A stretch of 64,000 bases of DNA from an uncultured Flavobacteriaceae bacterium (GTDB lineage: Bacteria > Bacteroidota > Bacteroidia > Flavobacteriales > Flavobacteriaceae): the NCBI GenBank assembly GCA_947500435.1, contig CANMRV010000003.1:682870-746869 (forward strand), given 5' to 3'. The notes under the pieces were generated by a model. The model searched no databases. It was not told the origin of the DNA and saw nothing but the letters and a program-made list of their open reading frames with translations. The position numbers were made by a program, and so were the translations under genes. The stretch's first letter is position 1; each line of letters opens with the position of its first letter. Shown here piece by piece: positions 55,097 to 63,832 of this stretch.

Positions 55097-55708
55097 TTAT
55101 TGACCGATATCTAAATCTAGTACTATTGTATTAATGTCATCTTCAGGACTAAGTCTCTCTTTGATTTGAATCTGAATTTTACCTTGAACACTTTCACCAT
55201 TGGACATAAATACAACAGACTCTATTAAGCCCCCAACATTACCAAGTTCTGATGGGTCTCCTTCGGTTCTTCCAATTATCTCACCATTCTCGCGAGAAAC
55301 AATCAACTCAAAAAAGTCGAGGCCATTAGGTACAACAATATACTGTATGTCAGGAAAGCAAAGTTCGATTTTAGGGCAAGGCCCAGGAATAGGTGGTCTT
55401 CTCCTGTAAACTAATTCTCGATAAGCTGCAATTGCAATAGTCTCATTTGAAGCTTCCTCTCTTTTTTCCATGGCCAATATTAACTTACTATCATTTGGTC
55501 CGGCCCCACCAGCTTTAAGTTCTTCTATTTCCTCATCTAATTTTGCAATTTGGATTTCTAAAAACTGTGCCTTAAAATCATCGGCATAGAAGTAATTTGT
55601 CTTTGTTAAAATCCCGTCTTTGTCATTAGGGTGTCCGTGAAAATCCTTGATACACGAGGTAAAGGCAAAGCTCACAAACGCCATTAGTAAAGTAATTTTT
55701 GTTTTCAT
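55097..55708 (-). CDS. Lipoprotein of unknown family with coiled-coil segment
   Basis: About 203 residues from the ATG at 55708 (MKTKITLLMAFVSFAFTSC, lipobox FTSC). An upstream in-frame Met (55735) is too close to the promoter-like element (55740-55770) to be likely. The mature part has a helical segment (FLEIQIAKLDEEIEELKAGG), a RRRPPIPGPCPKIELCFPD linker, then a beta-rich tail (VSRENGEIIGRTEGD). No domain is recognised. It lies upstream of the CHAT gene on the same strand and carries the same promoter-like element as its neighbours. Confidence 0.78.
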   Translation of the reverse strand: MKTKITLLMAFVSFAFTSCIKDFHGHPNDKDGILTKTNYFYADDFKAQFLEIQIAKLDEEIEELKAGGAGPNDSKLILAMEKREEASNETIAIAAYRELVYRRRPPIPGPCPKIELCFPDIQYIVVPNGLDFFELIVSRENGEIIGRTEGDPSELGNVGGLIESVVFMSNGESVQGKIQIQIKERLSPEDDINTIVLDLDIGQ

Positions 55709-55739
55709 TGTTAAGGTTTTTAGTTGAATATTCATTTAT

Positions 55740-55770
55740 CTTTTAATGATTTAATATTTAAAAGGTTAAC
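55740..55770 (-). promoter_or_regulatory. GTTAACC-N16-ATTAAAAG promoter-like element (lipoprotein gene)
   Basis: - strand GTTAACC (55764-55770), 16 bp, ATTAAAAG (55740-55747), 32 bp before the ATG at 55708. A close match to the element before the OmpA gene. Confidence 0.65.
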
Positions 55771-55815
55771 TAAATTTATGATGCCAAAAGTAGGGGCAAA
55801 GGGGCGGTACAGGTA

Positions 55816-55848
55816 CTACATATGTAACAGGTTGTATTACATATGTAA
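55816..55848. promoter_or_regulatory. Candidate operator: two palindromic TACATATGTA sites 21 bp apart
   Basis: TACATATGTA (55817-55826) and the perfect 12 bp palindrome TTACATATGTAA (55837-55848) have centres 21 bp apart. The pair matches 28314-28345 at 23 of 32 positions. It is about 45 bp upstream of the GTTAACC element of the lipoprotein gene. Confidence 0.45.
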
Positions 55849-55960
55849 CATTGGCAAAATAAAGACATAACCATCTGATATACAGATTATTTGTGTGACT
55901 GGTCAGCTTTGGGTTATAGATGGTACAAAAGGAAGTGCGGATGTAATAATACAGTACAGG

Positions 55961-56006
55961 TATCACAAAAAAAACCGCAGCATTAGCTGCGGTTTTTTTT
56001 GTGATA
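55961..56006. terminator. 21 bp perfect hairpin terminator
   Basis: TATCACAAAAAAAACCGCAGC, loop ATTA, then the exact complement: 21 paired bases with T8 on either side. It lies 13 bp past the stop of the TapB-like gene at 56019 and works on the - strand; the symmetry would also stop + strand transcription. Confidence 0.92.
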
Positions 56007-56018
56007 TGTAAGATTGAA

Positions 56019-56717
56019 TTATTTTGAAAACTTAGAGAGTACCGTTTTACTGTTTAAATTTCCTTTCTTATTGTAGGTTTCATTTTTTACCATTCCGATA
56101 CCTTCTGATAACCATGTTTTTGAGTTTATCTGAATATTTGCTACCATAGTTTTAGAAGCTATCGTTTCACTTAAAACATAACAGTCAAAAGTACCTGCTG
56201 GTGTTGTGACACTTTCTTTACTTAAAACTTTTCGGTCGATGGTATTTACTTCTATATTCATTTTTATACCGCTCATATTCATTTTCGCCACTACATTAGC
56301 ATCCGCCAATTGCTGCCCTACTTCAAGATTATTGGGAAGTTCAATATCGGTGCCTGTCATATCGATTTCCATATCCATATCTTCATACTGATTCAGCATT
56401 TGTGTGGGCATTAATGAAACAAAATCAATTTTTATACCGTTTCCCGTGCATGAAATTTTATAGTCTGAATCCAATTCTTGTTTTCCTTTGGCATCCGCAT
56501 ATTTGATTTGCATTGTAGCTTGGGTTACACCCCCTAGGTCCGATACATTAGTCACCAAGTAACTAGTTGTGCCATCTAGTTTGTCTTTTTTATTATAGAT
56601 ATCATAAGTAAATGAACTACCTTCTTTCATTGGGTAATATTTACTGCAAAAGTCTTGCGCTAGTATTGAATTAAATGCCATTAAAATAATTGTGGTCGCA
56701 AGTATTGTCTTTTTCAT
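56019..56717 (-). CDS. Secreted TapB-like/DUF3108-like protein
   Basis: A 232-residue protein with a signal peptide (NSILAQ, about residue 20). The body is beta-rich: FCSKYYPMKEGSSFTYDIYNKKDKLDGTTSYLVTNV, a central DMEIDMTGTDIELPNNLEVGQQL and a conserved SVTTPAGTFDCYVLSE followed by KTWLSEGIGMVKNETYNKKG. The PAGTFxCYxL motif is typical of TapB/DUF3108-type periplasmic proteins. Only 16 bp after the OmpA stop, so co-transcribed with it; ended by the 21 bp hairpin. Confidence 0.83.
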   Translation of the reverse strand: MKKTILATTIILMAFNSILAQDFCSKYYPMKEGSSFTYDIYNKKDKLDGTTSYLVTNVSDLGGVTQATMQIKYADAKGKQELDSDYKISCTGNGIKIDFVSLMPTQMLNQYEDMDMEIDMTGTDIELPNNLEVGQQLADANVVAKMNMSGIKMNIEVNTIDRKVLSKESVTTPAGTFDCYVLSETIASKTMVANIQINSKTWLSEGIGMVKNETYNKKGNLNSKTVLSKFSK

Positions 56718-56733
56718 TTTTGTTCTTTTTTAG

Positions 56734-58098
56734 TTATTGTTTAATAAATTCCACTCTTCTATTTTGTGCTTTTCCATCGGCAGTGGTATTGTCACCAACG
56801 GGTTGACCTTCACCCATGCCCTCTGCTGTCAAACGTTCTGGAGAGGCATTATAAATCGAAATTAGGGCATTCATCACGGCCGCTGCACGATTTTTGGAAA
56901 GTGTCATATTGGTTTCGTCTCTACCATCAGCATCGGTATGTCCAACAATTTTTAAGTTGATGGAAGCATCTTGTTGAAGCACTTGAGAAATCTGTCTAAT
57001 GATTCCCATAGATTGTGGTTGAATATTGGCAGAACCTGTATCGAAGAGAATTCCATTGGTAGAAACTTTTCCTTCGGAAAGTAATTTTCTGCGAAGATCT
57101 ACACCACCTTCTGCAACTTTTATATTTGAAATAAACGCTCTTTCTTTCCCATCTTTCAAAGAGTTGACATTAAATTTTATCGTTTTTATTTGACTTCCGG
57201 GTACAATGGCTCTTGGTACGTCTATATATTTTTTTTCGTTCACCCATAATCGATAGCGTTGTTTGTTTACTGCAATAGAAATATGAGGTCTGTTCAAAAT
57301 AGCTTCCCGAATATCTGCTTTTACCCTATTATTAATGTTTTCAGAACTCCCAGCACCTGTTTTTTTAGCGGTAACTCGGATTCCTACTGCGGTATATTGA
57401 CAAAGAGGAATGTTTACACTAACGTATTTTTTACCTCTTTCAAATCCATCTGAATCACTCACATCAACTTTTAAATCAGCTGTTGAAGAAGTTTGCTTAT
57501 CAATTCCATCAACCAGAATGTCAAATTCGATGGTATATTCTTCTGGAAGGTTTGGAACATCAGGGATGTAATAGGTACTATAACCCGGAATCATTTGTAG
57601 CCAACGATCGGGAGAGTCGTTTATAGTCACAACTTCTCCACTTCCGTTGGTGTTCCATTTCGCTGGAAAATCACCAATAAAATCATTTGAAAAGTCATCA
57701 AAAAACAACAATTTATCCCCAGGCACAAAATCGAATTTGCTGTAGACTTGCATGGTCTTTGGTTCACCCGACTCCGAAGATGTCGGTATATCTGATTCTT
57801 CTGTATCACTACCGGGATTTGAGTTGGGCTCCGTTTTATTTGTATCTGAAGGATTTTCTCCTTCAGGAACTGGAGACTTTTTCTGTTTTCCCTTTTTACC
57901 AGGTTCCAAAATACTATCAAGAACTTCGTCGGTTTTTTCTTGTGTTTCTTTTTCTACACGACGTTCAATTGCCCTTTCAGCAGCTTTTTCAGCCTTTTTG
58001 CCAAGCTTTTTAAGTATCTGGCCGTTTACGCCGGTTGTAAAAGCAAGCATGAACAAAACAGAAAAAAGCAATTTGATCGATGAGGGTAAATTTTTCAT
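56734..58098 (-). CDS. OmpA-family outer membrane protein
   Basis: About 454 residues from the ATG at 58098, which opens the signal peptide (MKNLPSSIKLLFSVLFMLAF ... VNGQ). A basic helical stretch (LKKLGKKAEKAAERAIERRVEKETQEK) and a Pro/Ser/Glu-rich linker precede a ~170-residue beta-sandwich (LLFFDDFSNDFIGDFPAKWN ...). The C-terminal OmpA domain (about 350-454) has GILFDTGSANIQPQSM, LKIVGHTDADGRDETNMTLSKNRAAAVMNAL and GEGQPVGDNTTADGKAQNRRVEF, which binds peptidoglycan. An upstream in-frame Met (58218) would place the promoter-like element inside the gene. Confidence 0.93.
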   Translation of the reverse strand: MKNLPSSIKLLFSVLFMLAFTTGVNGQILKKLGKKAEKAAERAIERRVEKETQEKTDEVLDSILEPGKKGKQKKSPVPEGENPSDTNKTEPNSNPGSDTEESDIPTSSESGEPKTMQVYSKFDFVPGDKLLFFDDFSNDFIGDFPAKWNTNGSGEVVTINDSPDRWLQMIPGYSTYYIPDVPNLPEEYTIEFDILVDGIDKQTSSTADLKVDVSDSDGFERGKKYVSVNIPLCQYTAVGIRVTAKKTGAGSSENINNRVKADIREAILNRPHISIAVNKQRYRLWVNEKKYIDVPRAIVPGSQIKTIKFNVNSLKDGKERAFISNIKVAEGGVDLRRKLLSEGKVSTNGILFDTGSANIQPQSMGIIRQISQVLQQDASINLKIVGHTDADGRDETNMTLSKNRAAAVMNALISIYNASPERLTAEGMGEGQPVGDNTTADGKAQNRRVEFIKQ

Positions 58099-58172
58099 AG
58101 ATATATGTTTAGTGTTCAATAAGTTATAACAATTAAAATAGCATTGACCATACCATGGACACAAATTTTTAT

Positions 58173-58203
58173 CTTTTAATAGTAGAAAAATACAAAGGTT
58201 AAC
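58173..58203 (-). promoter_or_regulatory. GTTAACC-N16-ATTAAAAG promoter-like element (OmpA-TapB unit)
   Basis: - strand GTTAACC (58197-58203), 16 bp, ATTAAAAG (58173-58180), about 75 bp before the OmpA ATG. Same spacing and -10-like box as 55740-55770. Confidence 0.65.
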
Positions 58204-58293
58204 CAGGTATACCGCCAAGAAACTTGCAGAAGGTATTTTAACATGTGCTTTTGGTCTAAAATCTTGTATGAACGGAAAATTAATTGAAACTTT

Positions 58294-60750
58294 TCAAATC
58301 TTGTAAACCACTAAAGTGCTGCCATTTTCTTTTACCAACAGCTCTAGGGTTTTGTTATTTTCCAAATCACCTAAATCTATAATAGAAGAACCACTTACCG
58401 GAAAGTTCTTTATTGGTTTTGCTTGACTGTCAAACAAGTATACCTTTTCATTTTGGAGGTCGGTAACACTCACATAAACCTTGTTGTAGATATAGAATAC
58501 TTTTGGGGGGCTATAAACACCTAATTCAAGTTCAATTTTCTTGCCTTTTATGGTTAAAACATTGTCGTTCATCAAAACTAAGGTGTTATCACTTGCCGCC
58601 ATTCCATGATCATTTGAGAGATTGAAATTAGTCTTGGTGGTTTTCCCCAGTAAATCAATTTGATAAAGTGTACCCTTTTTGTCGGTGACGGAGAATTTAT
58701 TCTTGTACTTAAATACCTCGTTCTCAGAAAAATCTATTTTTTCACCAACGCCAATCCTGACATCACCTACGCGGTTCAAAAGCTTTAAAGAACCATCTTT
58801 TAATTTAAAAACAAGGAAGTCTTTATTACCGATTACAATATGTTTCGGGGCAGCTATAATCGGTTGTTCCGCTTTTGTATATTTAAAACCTTCTACTATA
58901 GCTGATTTGCTATCGTACATGAACACATTCTCTCTCTGTGTTACGACAAAACGGTAGTTCTTTCTCTTATCATAATCGAATACCGCTAAAGGATTAAGAT
59001 TTCCACCTTCATAGGTTTTAGTAAACTTTGTCACCTCTTTTCCATTTCTATCTAAAATCATAAACTGATTATTGGTGGTAAACGCCAACTGTAAACGACC
59101 GTTTTTAAATAGATCTACCTGTTTGATCTTTCCTTGAACCAAGCTGCTCAATTGTTTTTTCCAAAGGATTTTCCCTTTACTTGATATTAGATAGAGTATG
59201 TTGTTCTGGTCTTGTACAACGATTTCCTTTCTTCCAGTTTCATGATTGGTAACAAACTGCGAATTTGTTGCTAGTTCAGCACCTAAATCAATCTGAAAAA
59301 GACGAGAAGAACTGGATGCAGAACTTGTTTCACTTGCTATTTTTTGGACTACTATATTGGTGTGATAAAAATTCTTGTCTGCGATAGTCTGAGCAGCTAA
59401 GCCATATTTTGAGAGTTTAATCTTCTTTAGGTCGTTTGAAAAGTCGGTTGAGAAATCCTCTTTTAGAATTTTTTCAATGTTTTTAGAATTGGAAACAAAA
59501 AGGATACTCGATTCTTTGGCAATTTCCTCTTTTAGGGTTTTATAGACAGCCGTCTTATTAAAAGTAGCAACGTTTTTATAACTGCGGATAACTGTTTTTA
59601 AAATACTGAGCGTATTCGAAAATACAAATGCATTTTTCAGAAGCACACAAAAATTTGCCTCGTAGTCCTTAATTATAGGTGAAAACCGGTTGTTTAAGAA
59701 GTTACTTTTATTAAGTTCTAGAATTTCATGACCCTGATATTCAACAATCGCTTTTTTTTGAGTCAATAGGTATTCCGAAATACCTTCAGCGCCATAGGTG
59801 TTAAGAACAATTGCTTTTTCTCCGTTCAGGTAGATTAGTCCGATTTCTTCAACTGAATCCATAGATGGGTCCACCGGGGAAACAATGCCTGAGGAGAGCT
59901 CTCTGTTTTTTGCGAAAGCTTCGTAATTATCAAAAGTATATGATAAAATTGCATCAGCCTGAGAGGGAGCAAAGGATGCTGTTTGGTTCGCTGCGGGTTT
60001 GGTGTTGGCAAATAAATCAACATAATTCCACGTTGAATCATTGGCGATACTCACCCCACTAAGATTGAGATTTTTTTGATTATCGTTAATGTCTAACGAA
60101 ATCCAGTCTGAAAAACCAGAAACTTTTATTTCCGAACTTTTTTTAGTGATAGTGGATAGTAGCGAATTACTATTGTCCATGTTTAAAAAAATCGCTGCAG
60201 GCTTATTTTTGTTGGTAATTGCAAATAGTTTTCGAAGTTTTTCTGGTTGCTTTGGGTTAGTATTTCCATCCAATTGTTCAAGAAGTAGCTTTGAAGAGCT
60301 AATCATGACTTTTTGGCTCGTTACCAAACTATAAAAAGATTCATTTTCAACGGTATATTTGTCAAGAGTAGAATTTGCGAATTCTATGCTTTCAACGGTT
60401 TTGTTTTGAATACTATCCAAATTAATAAGATCCGCCGTATTGTCTGTAACAAATAAAAATTCAAAATGATTATCTGCGGTTTCGGTAAGCGCTAAAATAC
60501 TTTCAGATTTTGGAGATAAGTACTTAAGATATCGAACTTTGTCAAATATGCTTTTGTAAGTACTTGAAGTTGTCAAATCTGTTAGAAAATCATTATTCTC
60601 AAGAGTGTTTTTAAACGTATTATGATTTTCGATTTTAACAATCAAAAACGCATTTTCGGGAACATAATCTAATAGGGGTTTGACTGAGCCGTCCTCATCC
60701 GAGCAATTGAAAAGCAAAAAAAGGAGGGGGACTAAAATGCGGAATTTCAT
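58294..60750 (-). CDS. Large lipoprotein with C-terminal beta-propeller-like region
   Basis: An 818-residue lipoprotein (lipobox LFNC, Cys near residue 16). The N-terminal half (LLDYVPENAFLIVKIENHNTFKNTL ...) is an alpha+beta region without a recognised family. The C-terminal ~320 residues contain PQQ/WD-like blade strands (NNILYLISSKGKILWKKQLS, GRLQLAFTTNNQFMILDRNGKEV, NVFMYDSKSAIVEGF) that suggest a beta-propeller. It starts 31 bp before the end of rnhB on the same strand. The arrangement is probably conserved in flavobacteria, but I know of no assigned function. Confidence 0.8.
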   Translation of the reverse strand: MKFRILVPLLFLLFNCSDEDGSVKPLLDYVPENAFLIVKIENHNTFKNTLENNDFLTDLTTSSTYKSIFDKVRYLKYLSPKSESILALTETADNHFEFLFVTDNTADLINLDSIQNKTVESIEFANSTLDKYTVENESFYSLVTSQKVMISSSKLLLEQLDGNTNPKQPEKLRKLFAITNKNKPAAIFLNMDNSNSLLSTITKKSSEIKVSGFSDWISLDINDNQKNLNLSGVSIANDSTWNYVDLFANTKPAANQTASFAPSQADAILSYTFDNYEAFAKNRELSSGIVSPVDPSMDSVEEIGLIYLNGEKAIVLNTYGAEGISEYLLTQKKAIVEYQGHEILELNKSNFLNNRFSPIIKDYEANFCVLLKNAFVFSNTLSILKTVIRSYKNVATFNKTAVYKTLKEEIAKESSILFVSNSKNIEKILKEDFSTDFSNDLKKIKLSKYGLAAQTIADKNFYHTNIVVQKIASETSSASSSSRLFQIDLGAELATNSQFVTNHETGRKEIVVQDQNNILYLISSKGKILWKKQLSSLVQGKIKQVDLFKNGRLQLAFTTNNQFMILDRNGKEVTKFTKTYEGGNLNPLAVFDYDKRKNYRFVVTQRENVFMYDSKSAIVEGFKYTKAEQPIIAAPKHIVIGNKDFLVFKLKDGSLKLLNRVGDVRIGVGEKIDFSENEVFKYKNKFSVTDKKGTLYQIDLLGKTTKTNFNLSNDHGMAASDNTLVLMNDNVLTIKGKKIELELGVYSPPKVFYIYNKVYVSVTDLQNEKVYLFDSQAKPIKNFPVSGSSIIDLGDLENNKTLELLVKENGSTLVVYKI

Positions 60751-60780
60751 TTAGTTTGGTTTTACACAAAGTTATGATTT

Positions 60781-61377
60781 TTAAAGATTTAACGTAAGTT
60801 GTTCAGGTAATTGTTTAAAACTTTTTCTATGATATTTAGTGATTCCGTGTTTTCGAATCGCTTCCCGATGTTCCTTTGTAGGGTAGCCCTTGTTCTGTTT
60901 CCAGTTGTACATAGGATATTCTTCATGTAATTCCTCCATATATGAATCACGGGCAGTTTTGGCCAATACCGAAGCACCCGCTATACTCATATATTTACCA
61001 TCTCCTTTGATGATGCATTCATGAGGTATATCCTTAAAAGGTTTGAATCTATTTCCATCCACAATGATAAATTCCGGAAGAGTTGTTAGTTGATCTATGG
61101 CTTGTTGCATAGCCAATATAGAGGCATTCAAAATATTGATTTTATCGATTTCCTTCGGATAAATATGTGCCACCCCAAAGCAAATTGCATTTTTTTCTAA
61201 AATTGGTTTCAGATGAATTCGCTTCTTCTCGGTAAGTAATTTTGAATCGTTTAGAATTTCATTTTTAAAACCAGGGGGTAAAATTATTGCAGCGGCGGTT
61301 ACAGGTCCGGCTAGGCAACCTCTTCCTGCTTCATCGGTTCCAGCTTCTATTAAACTACTAAATGTGTTCTTAAGCAT
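60781..61377 (-). CDS. rnhB: Ribonuclease HII
   Basis: A 198-residue cytoplasmic enzyme that removes RNA from RNA-DNA hybrids. The first catalytic motif is [14 protein letters not shown] near the N-terminus (Asp-Glu pair), followed by [23 protein letters not shown] and the [24 protein letters not shown] block with the remaining acidic residues; the end shows the [17 protein letters not shown] motif. Full family length, no anomalies. It is followed by the large lipoprotein gene in the same orientation. Confidence 0.97.
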   Translation of the reverse strand: MLKNTFSSLIEAGTDEAGRGCLAGPVTAAAIILPPGFKNEILNDSKLLTEKKRIHLKPILEKNAICFGVAHIYPKEIDKINILNASILAMQQAIDQLTTLPEFIIVDGNRFKPFKDIPHECIIKGDGKYMSIAGASVLAKTARDSYMEELHEEYPMYNWKQNKGYPTKEHREAIRKHGITKYHRKSFKQLPEQLTLNL

Positions 61378-61524
61378 TCTGAAATTTCTTCCTCCGAATT
61401 TATCAAAACATCCATGAACAAAAAACTTTCATAAAAATGATTTAATATTAGTGGTGAGAAAAGTTCTATTTGCTTTAGGTTTTTATTCGCAAAACTTTCA
61501 CATTTAATTACGAACAAAAAAAAT

Positions 61525-61532
61525 TAACTTTG
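61525..61532 (+). promoter_or_regulatory. -7 box of the porin gene
   Basis: TAACTTTG matches TAnnTTTG 18 bp before the ATG at 61550. The -33 element is weak. Confidence 0.5.
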
Positions 61533-61549
61533 CTCGGTAATAGTTTACA

Positions 61550-63535
61550 ATGAAATATATTCTTCTGGTAGTATTTGTAATGATGGGAGGCTTCCTATTT
61601 GCACAAGATAATCCTCCTCCAACTCAAGAATCAGCTCCCCCTACTAAACCAAGAAGTCTTGACAAGAAAAGAGCGATTGGTTCTGAACCCTCTGAAATTA
61701 CTATCAAAGATTATAAAATAATTTCTTTTGAGAGAGACACTACTTTCTTGGATACTACTATCACTATAAATAAGGAATACAAGTATAACTACCTAAGAAC
61801 AGACGATTTTGAATTAATGCCATTTTCAAATGTCGGGCAACCTTATAATAAGTTAGGGGTCGATTTTGAGCGAAGAAACTTGTATCCTAAACTTGGAGCA
61901 AAAGCCAAACATTTCAACTATGCCGAAATGGAGGATATCAACTATTATAGTGTAGCCACTCCTATGACGGATATTCTTTTTAAAACAACATTCGAGCAGG
62001 GGCAATTGTTAGATGCGCTTCTCACATTCAACACGTCGAGAAGATTGAATTTTTCTATAGGTTATGAAGGTATGCGATCTCTGGGTAAATATAATTTTGA
62101 CGAAGGGGAATCGGGTAACTTTCGAACAACAGCGAATTACCTAACAAAAAATGGAAGGTATAGTCTTAGGGCCCATATTGCCGCCCAAAGCGTTGATGCA
62201 GAAGAAAATGGGGGTATAGCGGTTCGAGATCAGTTTGAATCGGGCAGTAGTAATTTTACCAATAGAGTAAAAATAGATGTAAGATTCGATAGCCAAAGAG
62301 CGAGCAACAGAATTTTGGGAAAGCGGTATTTTCTAGACCATAAATACAAACTGATTAAAAAGCAGAAGGACTCAAGTAGAGCTGAAAAAACCTCCTTGGC
62401 ACTTGGCCATCGATTTAATTATGAAACAAAATACTATCAGTTCATACAGGCACAGCAAAACACCTATTTCGGTTCTGGGCTTCTGCCAAGTATAAATGAT
62501 AGGGTGAACCTCAAGACCATGTACAATCAAATAAGTCTTGATTTTTATAATGCTACGCTGGGTAGTCTTCAGGCCAACGTGAATTTATACAACTACAATT
62601 ATGCTTTCAATAGTATATTAGTTACAGACAGTCAAACAATCCAAAACCAATTAAAAGGAGAAGAGATTGCACTGGGCGCAAACTATGAAAAGCAAATAGG
62701 AGGCTTTCTGGTTAAAGGAGGAATTAAGTATAAACTTGTCGGAGACCTTACTGGTAATATCATAGATGCGGAGGCAAGCTACCTCTTGAATGAGAAGCAC
62801 AAGATAACCGTGGCTTTTCATACATCGGCAAGAATGCCCGATTTTAATTTTCTTTTGTATCAAAGTGACTACTTGAATTACAATTGGCAGAATACGGCAA
62901 CATTTAAAAACGAGCGGGTAAATAGCCTACACGCAAACTTTGATTCGAAAACTTGGGGGAATATATCAGCTAAGATCACAAACCTTGATAATTATACGTA
63001 TTTCGGAATCAATGCTAATCCTCTAGTAGCCCCAGAAGAAGGTGTGGAAAATGCAATCATTGCACCTTTTCAAGAAGACAATAGTATTCAACATTTGAAA
63101 GTAAAATATACAAAGGAGTTTAAGGTAGGTGGTTTTGCTTTGAACAATACTATAATGTATCAAAACGTAAACCAGTCAAATGAAGTGCTGAATGTTCCTC
63201 AGTTGGTTACCAGAAATACATTGTACTTCTCTACAGATATTTTTAAGAAAGCCATGTACCTTCAAACAGGTGTTACCTTTAAGTATTTCACTGAATATAA
63301 TATGGATGCCTATAATCCACTCTTAGGGGAATTCTATATTCAGAATACTGAAAAGTTAGGAGGCTATCCATTACTCGATTTTTTCATCAATGCTAAAGTC
63401 CAGCAAACTAGAATATTTTTGAAAGCCGAACATTTCAACTCATCCTTCAGTAAGAACAACTATTATTCTGCGCCCAATTATCCATATCGTGACTTTGTAA
63501 TACGATTTGGTTTGGTCTGGAATTTCTTTTCATAG
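61550..63535 (+). CDS. Putative outer-membrane porin (Porin_10-like)
   Basis: A 661-residue protein with a signal peptide (GGFLFAQ, about residue 19) and a Pro-rich linker (NPPPTQESAPPTKPRS). The rest alternates polar and aromatic residues in the manner of a large beta-barrel: LTFNTSRRLNFSIGYEGMRSLG, FRTTANYLTKNGRYSLRAHIAAQ, LGALQANVN-type strands, ending in a strand RDFVIRFGLVWNFFS with a terminal aromatic. This agrees with the Porin_10 family of flavobacteria. It probably conducts small solutes across the outer membrane. The substrate is unknown. Confidence 0.85.
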   Translation: MKYILLVVFVMMGGFLFAQDNPPPTQESAPPTKPRSLDKKRAIGSEPSEITIKDYKIISFERDTTFLDTTITINKEYKYNYLRTDDFELMPFSNVGQPYNKLGVDFERRNLYPKLGAKAKHFNYAEMEDINYYSVATPMTDILFKTTFEQGQLLDALLTFNTSRRLNFSIGYEGMRSLGKYNFDEGESGNFRTTANYLTKNGRYSLRAHIAAQSVDAEENGGIAVRDQFESGSSNFTNRVKIDVRFDSQRASNRILGKRYFLDHKYKLIKKQKDSSRAEKTSLALGHRFNYETKYYQFIQAQQNTYFGSGLLPSINDRVNLKTMYNQISLDFYNATLGSLQANVNLYNYNYAFNSILVTDSQTIQNQLKGEEIALGANYEKQIGGFLVKGGIKYKLVGDLTGNIIDAEASYLLNEKHKITVAFHTSARMPDFNFLLYQSDYLNYNWQNTATFKNERVNSLHANFDSKTWGNISAKITNLDNYTYFGINANPLVAPEEGVENAIIAPFQEDNSIQHLKVKYTKEFKVGGFALNNTIMYQNVNQSNEVLNVPQLVTRNTLYFSTDIFKKAMYLQTGVTFKYFTEYNMDAYNPLLGEFYIQNTEKLGGYPLLDFFINAKVQQTRIFLKAEHFNSSFSKNNYYSAPNYPYRDFVIRFGLVWNFFS

Positions 63536-63551
63536 AAGGTATTTTTAGAAT

Positions 63552-63788
63552 TTAGAATACCATTGAAAAATAAGCCCTTTTATTGGTTTTAGTTTGAGGG
63601 CTGCTATGAAAAAATAGCACCAGGCTTTCGCCACTCGCTTTTTCTACAACATCAAAAAAGATTGATCTTGTGGAAAAGAGCTCAAACAGAGGCTCTATCC
63701 TCGCCCCGATTAAATTATTTTCATCTTTTTTAATTCTGATAATCAAGTAGTTGAATATTTTTTTCATAAGGTTTTCAAAAAAAATCAT
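63552..63788 (-). CDS. Doubtful small ORF before the rRNA operon
   Basis: A 78-residue frame (or 71 from an inner Met at 63767). The composition is protein-like (NLIGARIEPLFELFSTRSIFFDVVEKASGESLVLFFHS), but there is no signal, domain or promoter, and the 5' end lies next to the divergent rRNA promoter. It may be real, or a chance frame in the intergenic region. Confidence 0.35.
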   Translation of the reverse strand: MIFFENLMKKIFNYLIIRIKKDENNLIGARIEPLFELFSTRSIFFDVVEKASGESLVLFFHSSPQTKTNKRAYFSMVF

Positions 63789-63795
63789 TTAGGTA

Positions 63796-63826
63796 TTGTG
63801 TAAGCAAGAAAACCATCTTATATTTG
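63796..63826 (+). promoter_or_regulatory. Promoter of the downstream rRNA operon
   Basis: TTG (63796-63798), 20 bp, TATATTTG (63819-63826): close to the Bacteroidota consensus TTTG-N19-TAnnTTTG. It precedes the leader typical of 16S operons. Confidence 0.7.
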
Positions 63827-63832
63827 CAGCCG

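Noticed and set aside
55766..55966. 66-codon - strand frame in the region of the TACATATGTA sites
   Set aside because: It spans promoter and operator-like sequence and has no protein-like features.
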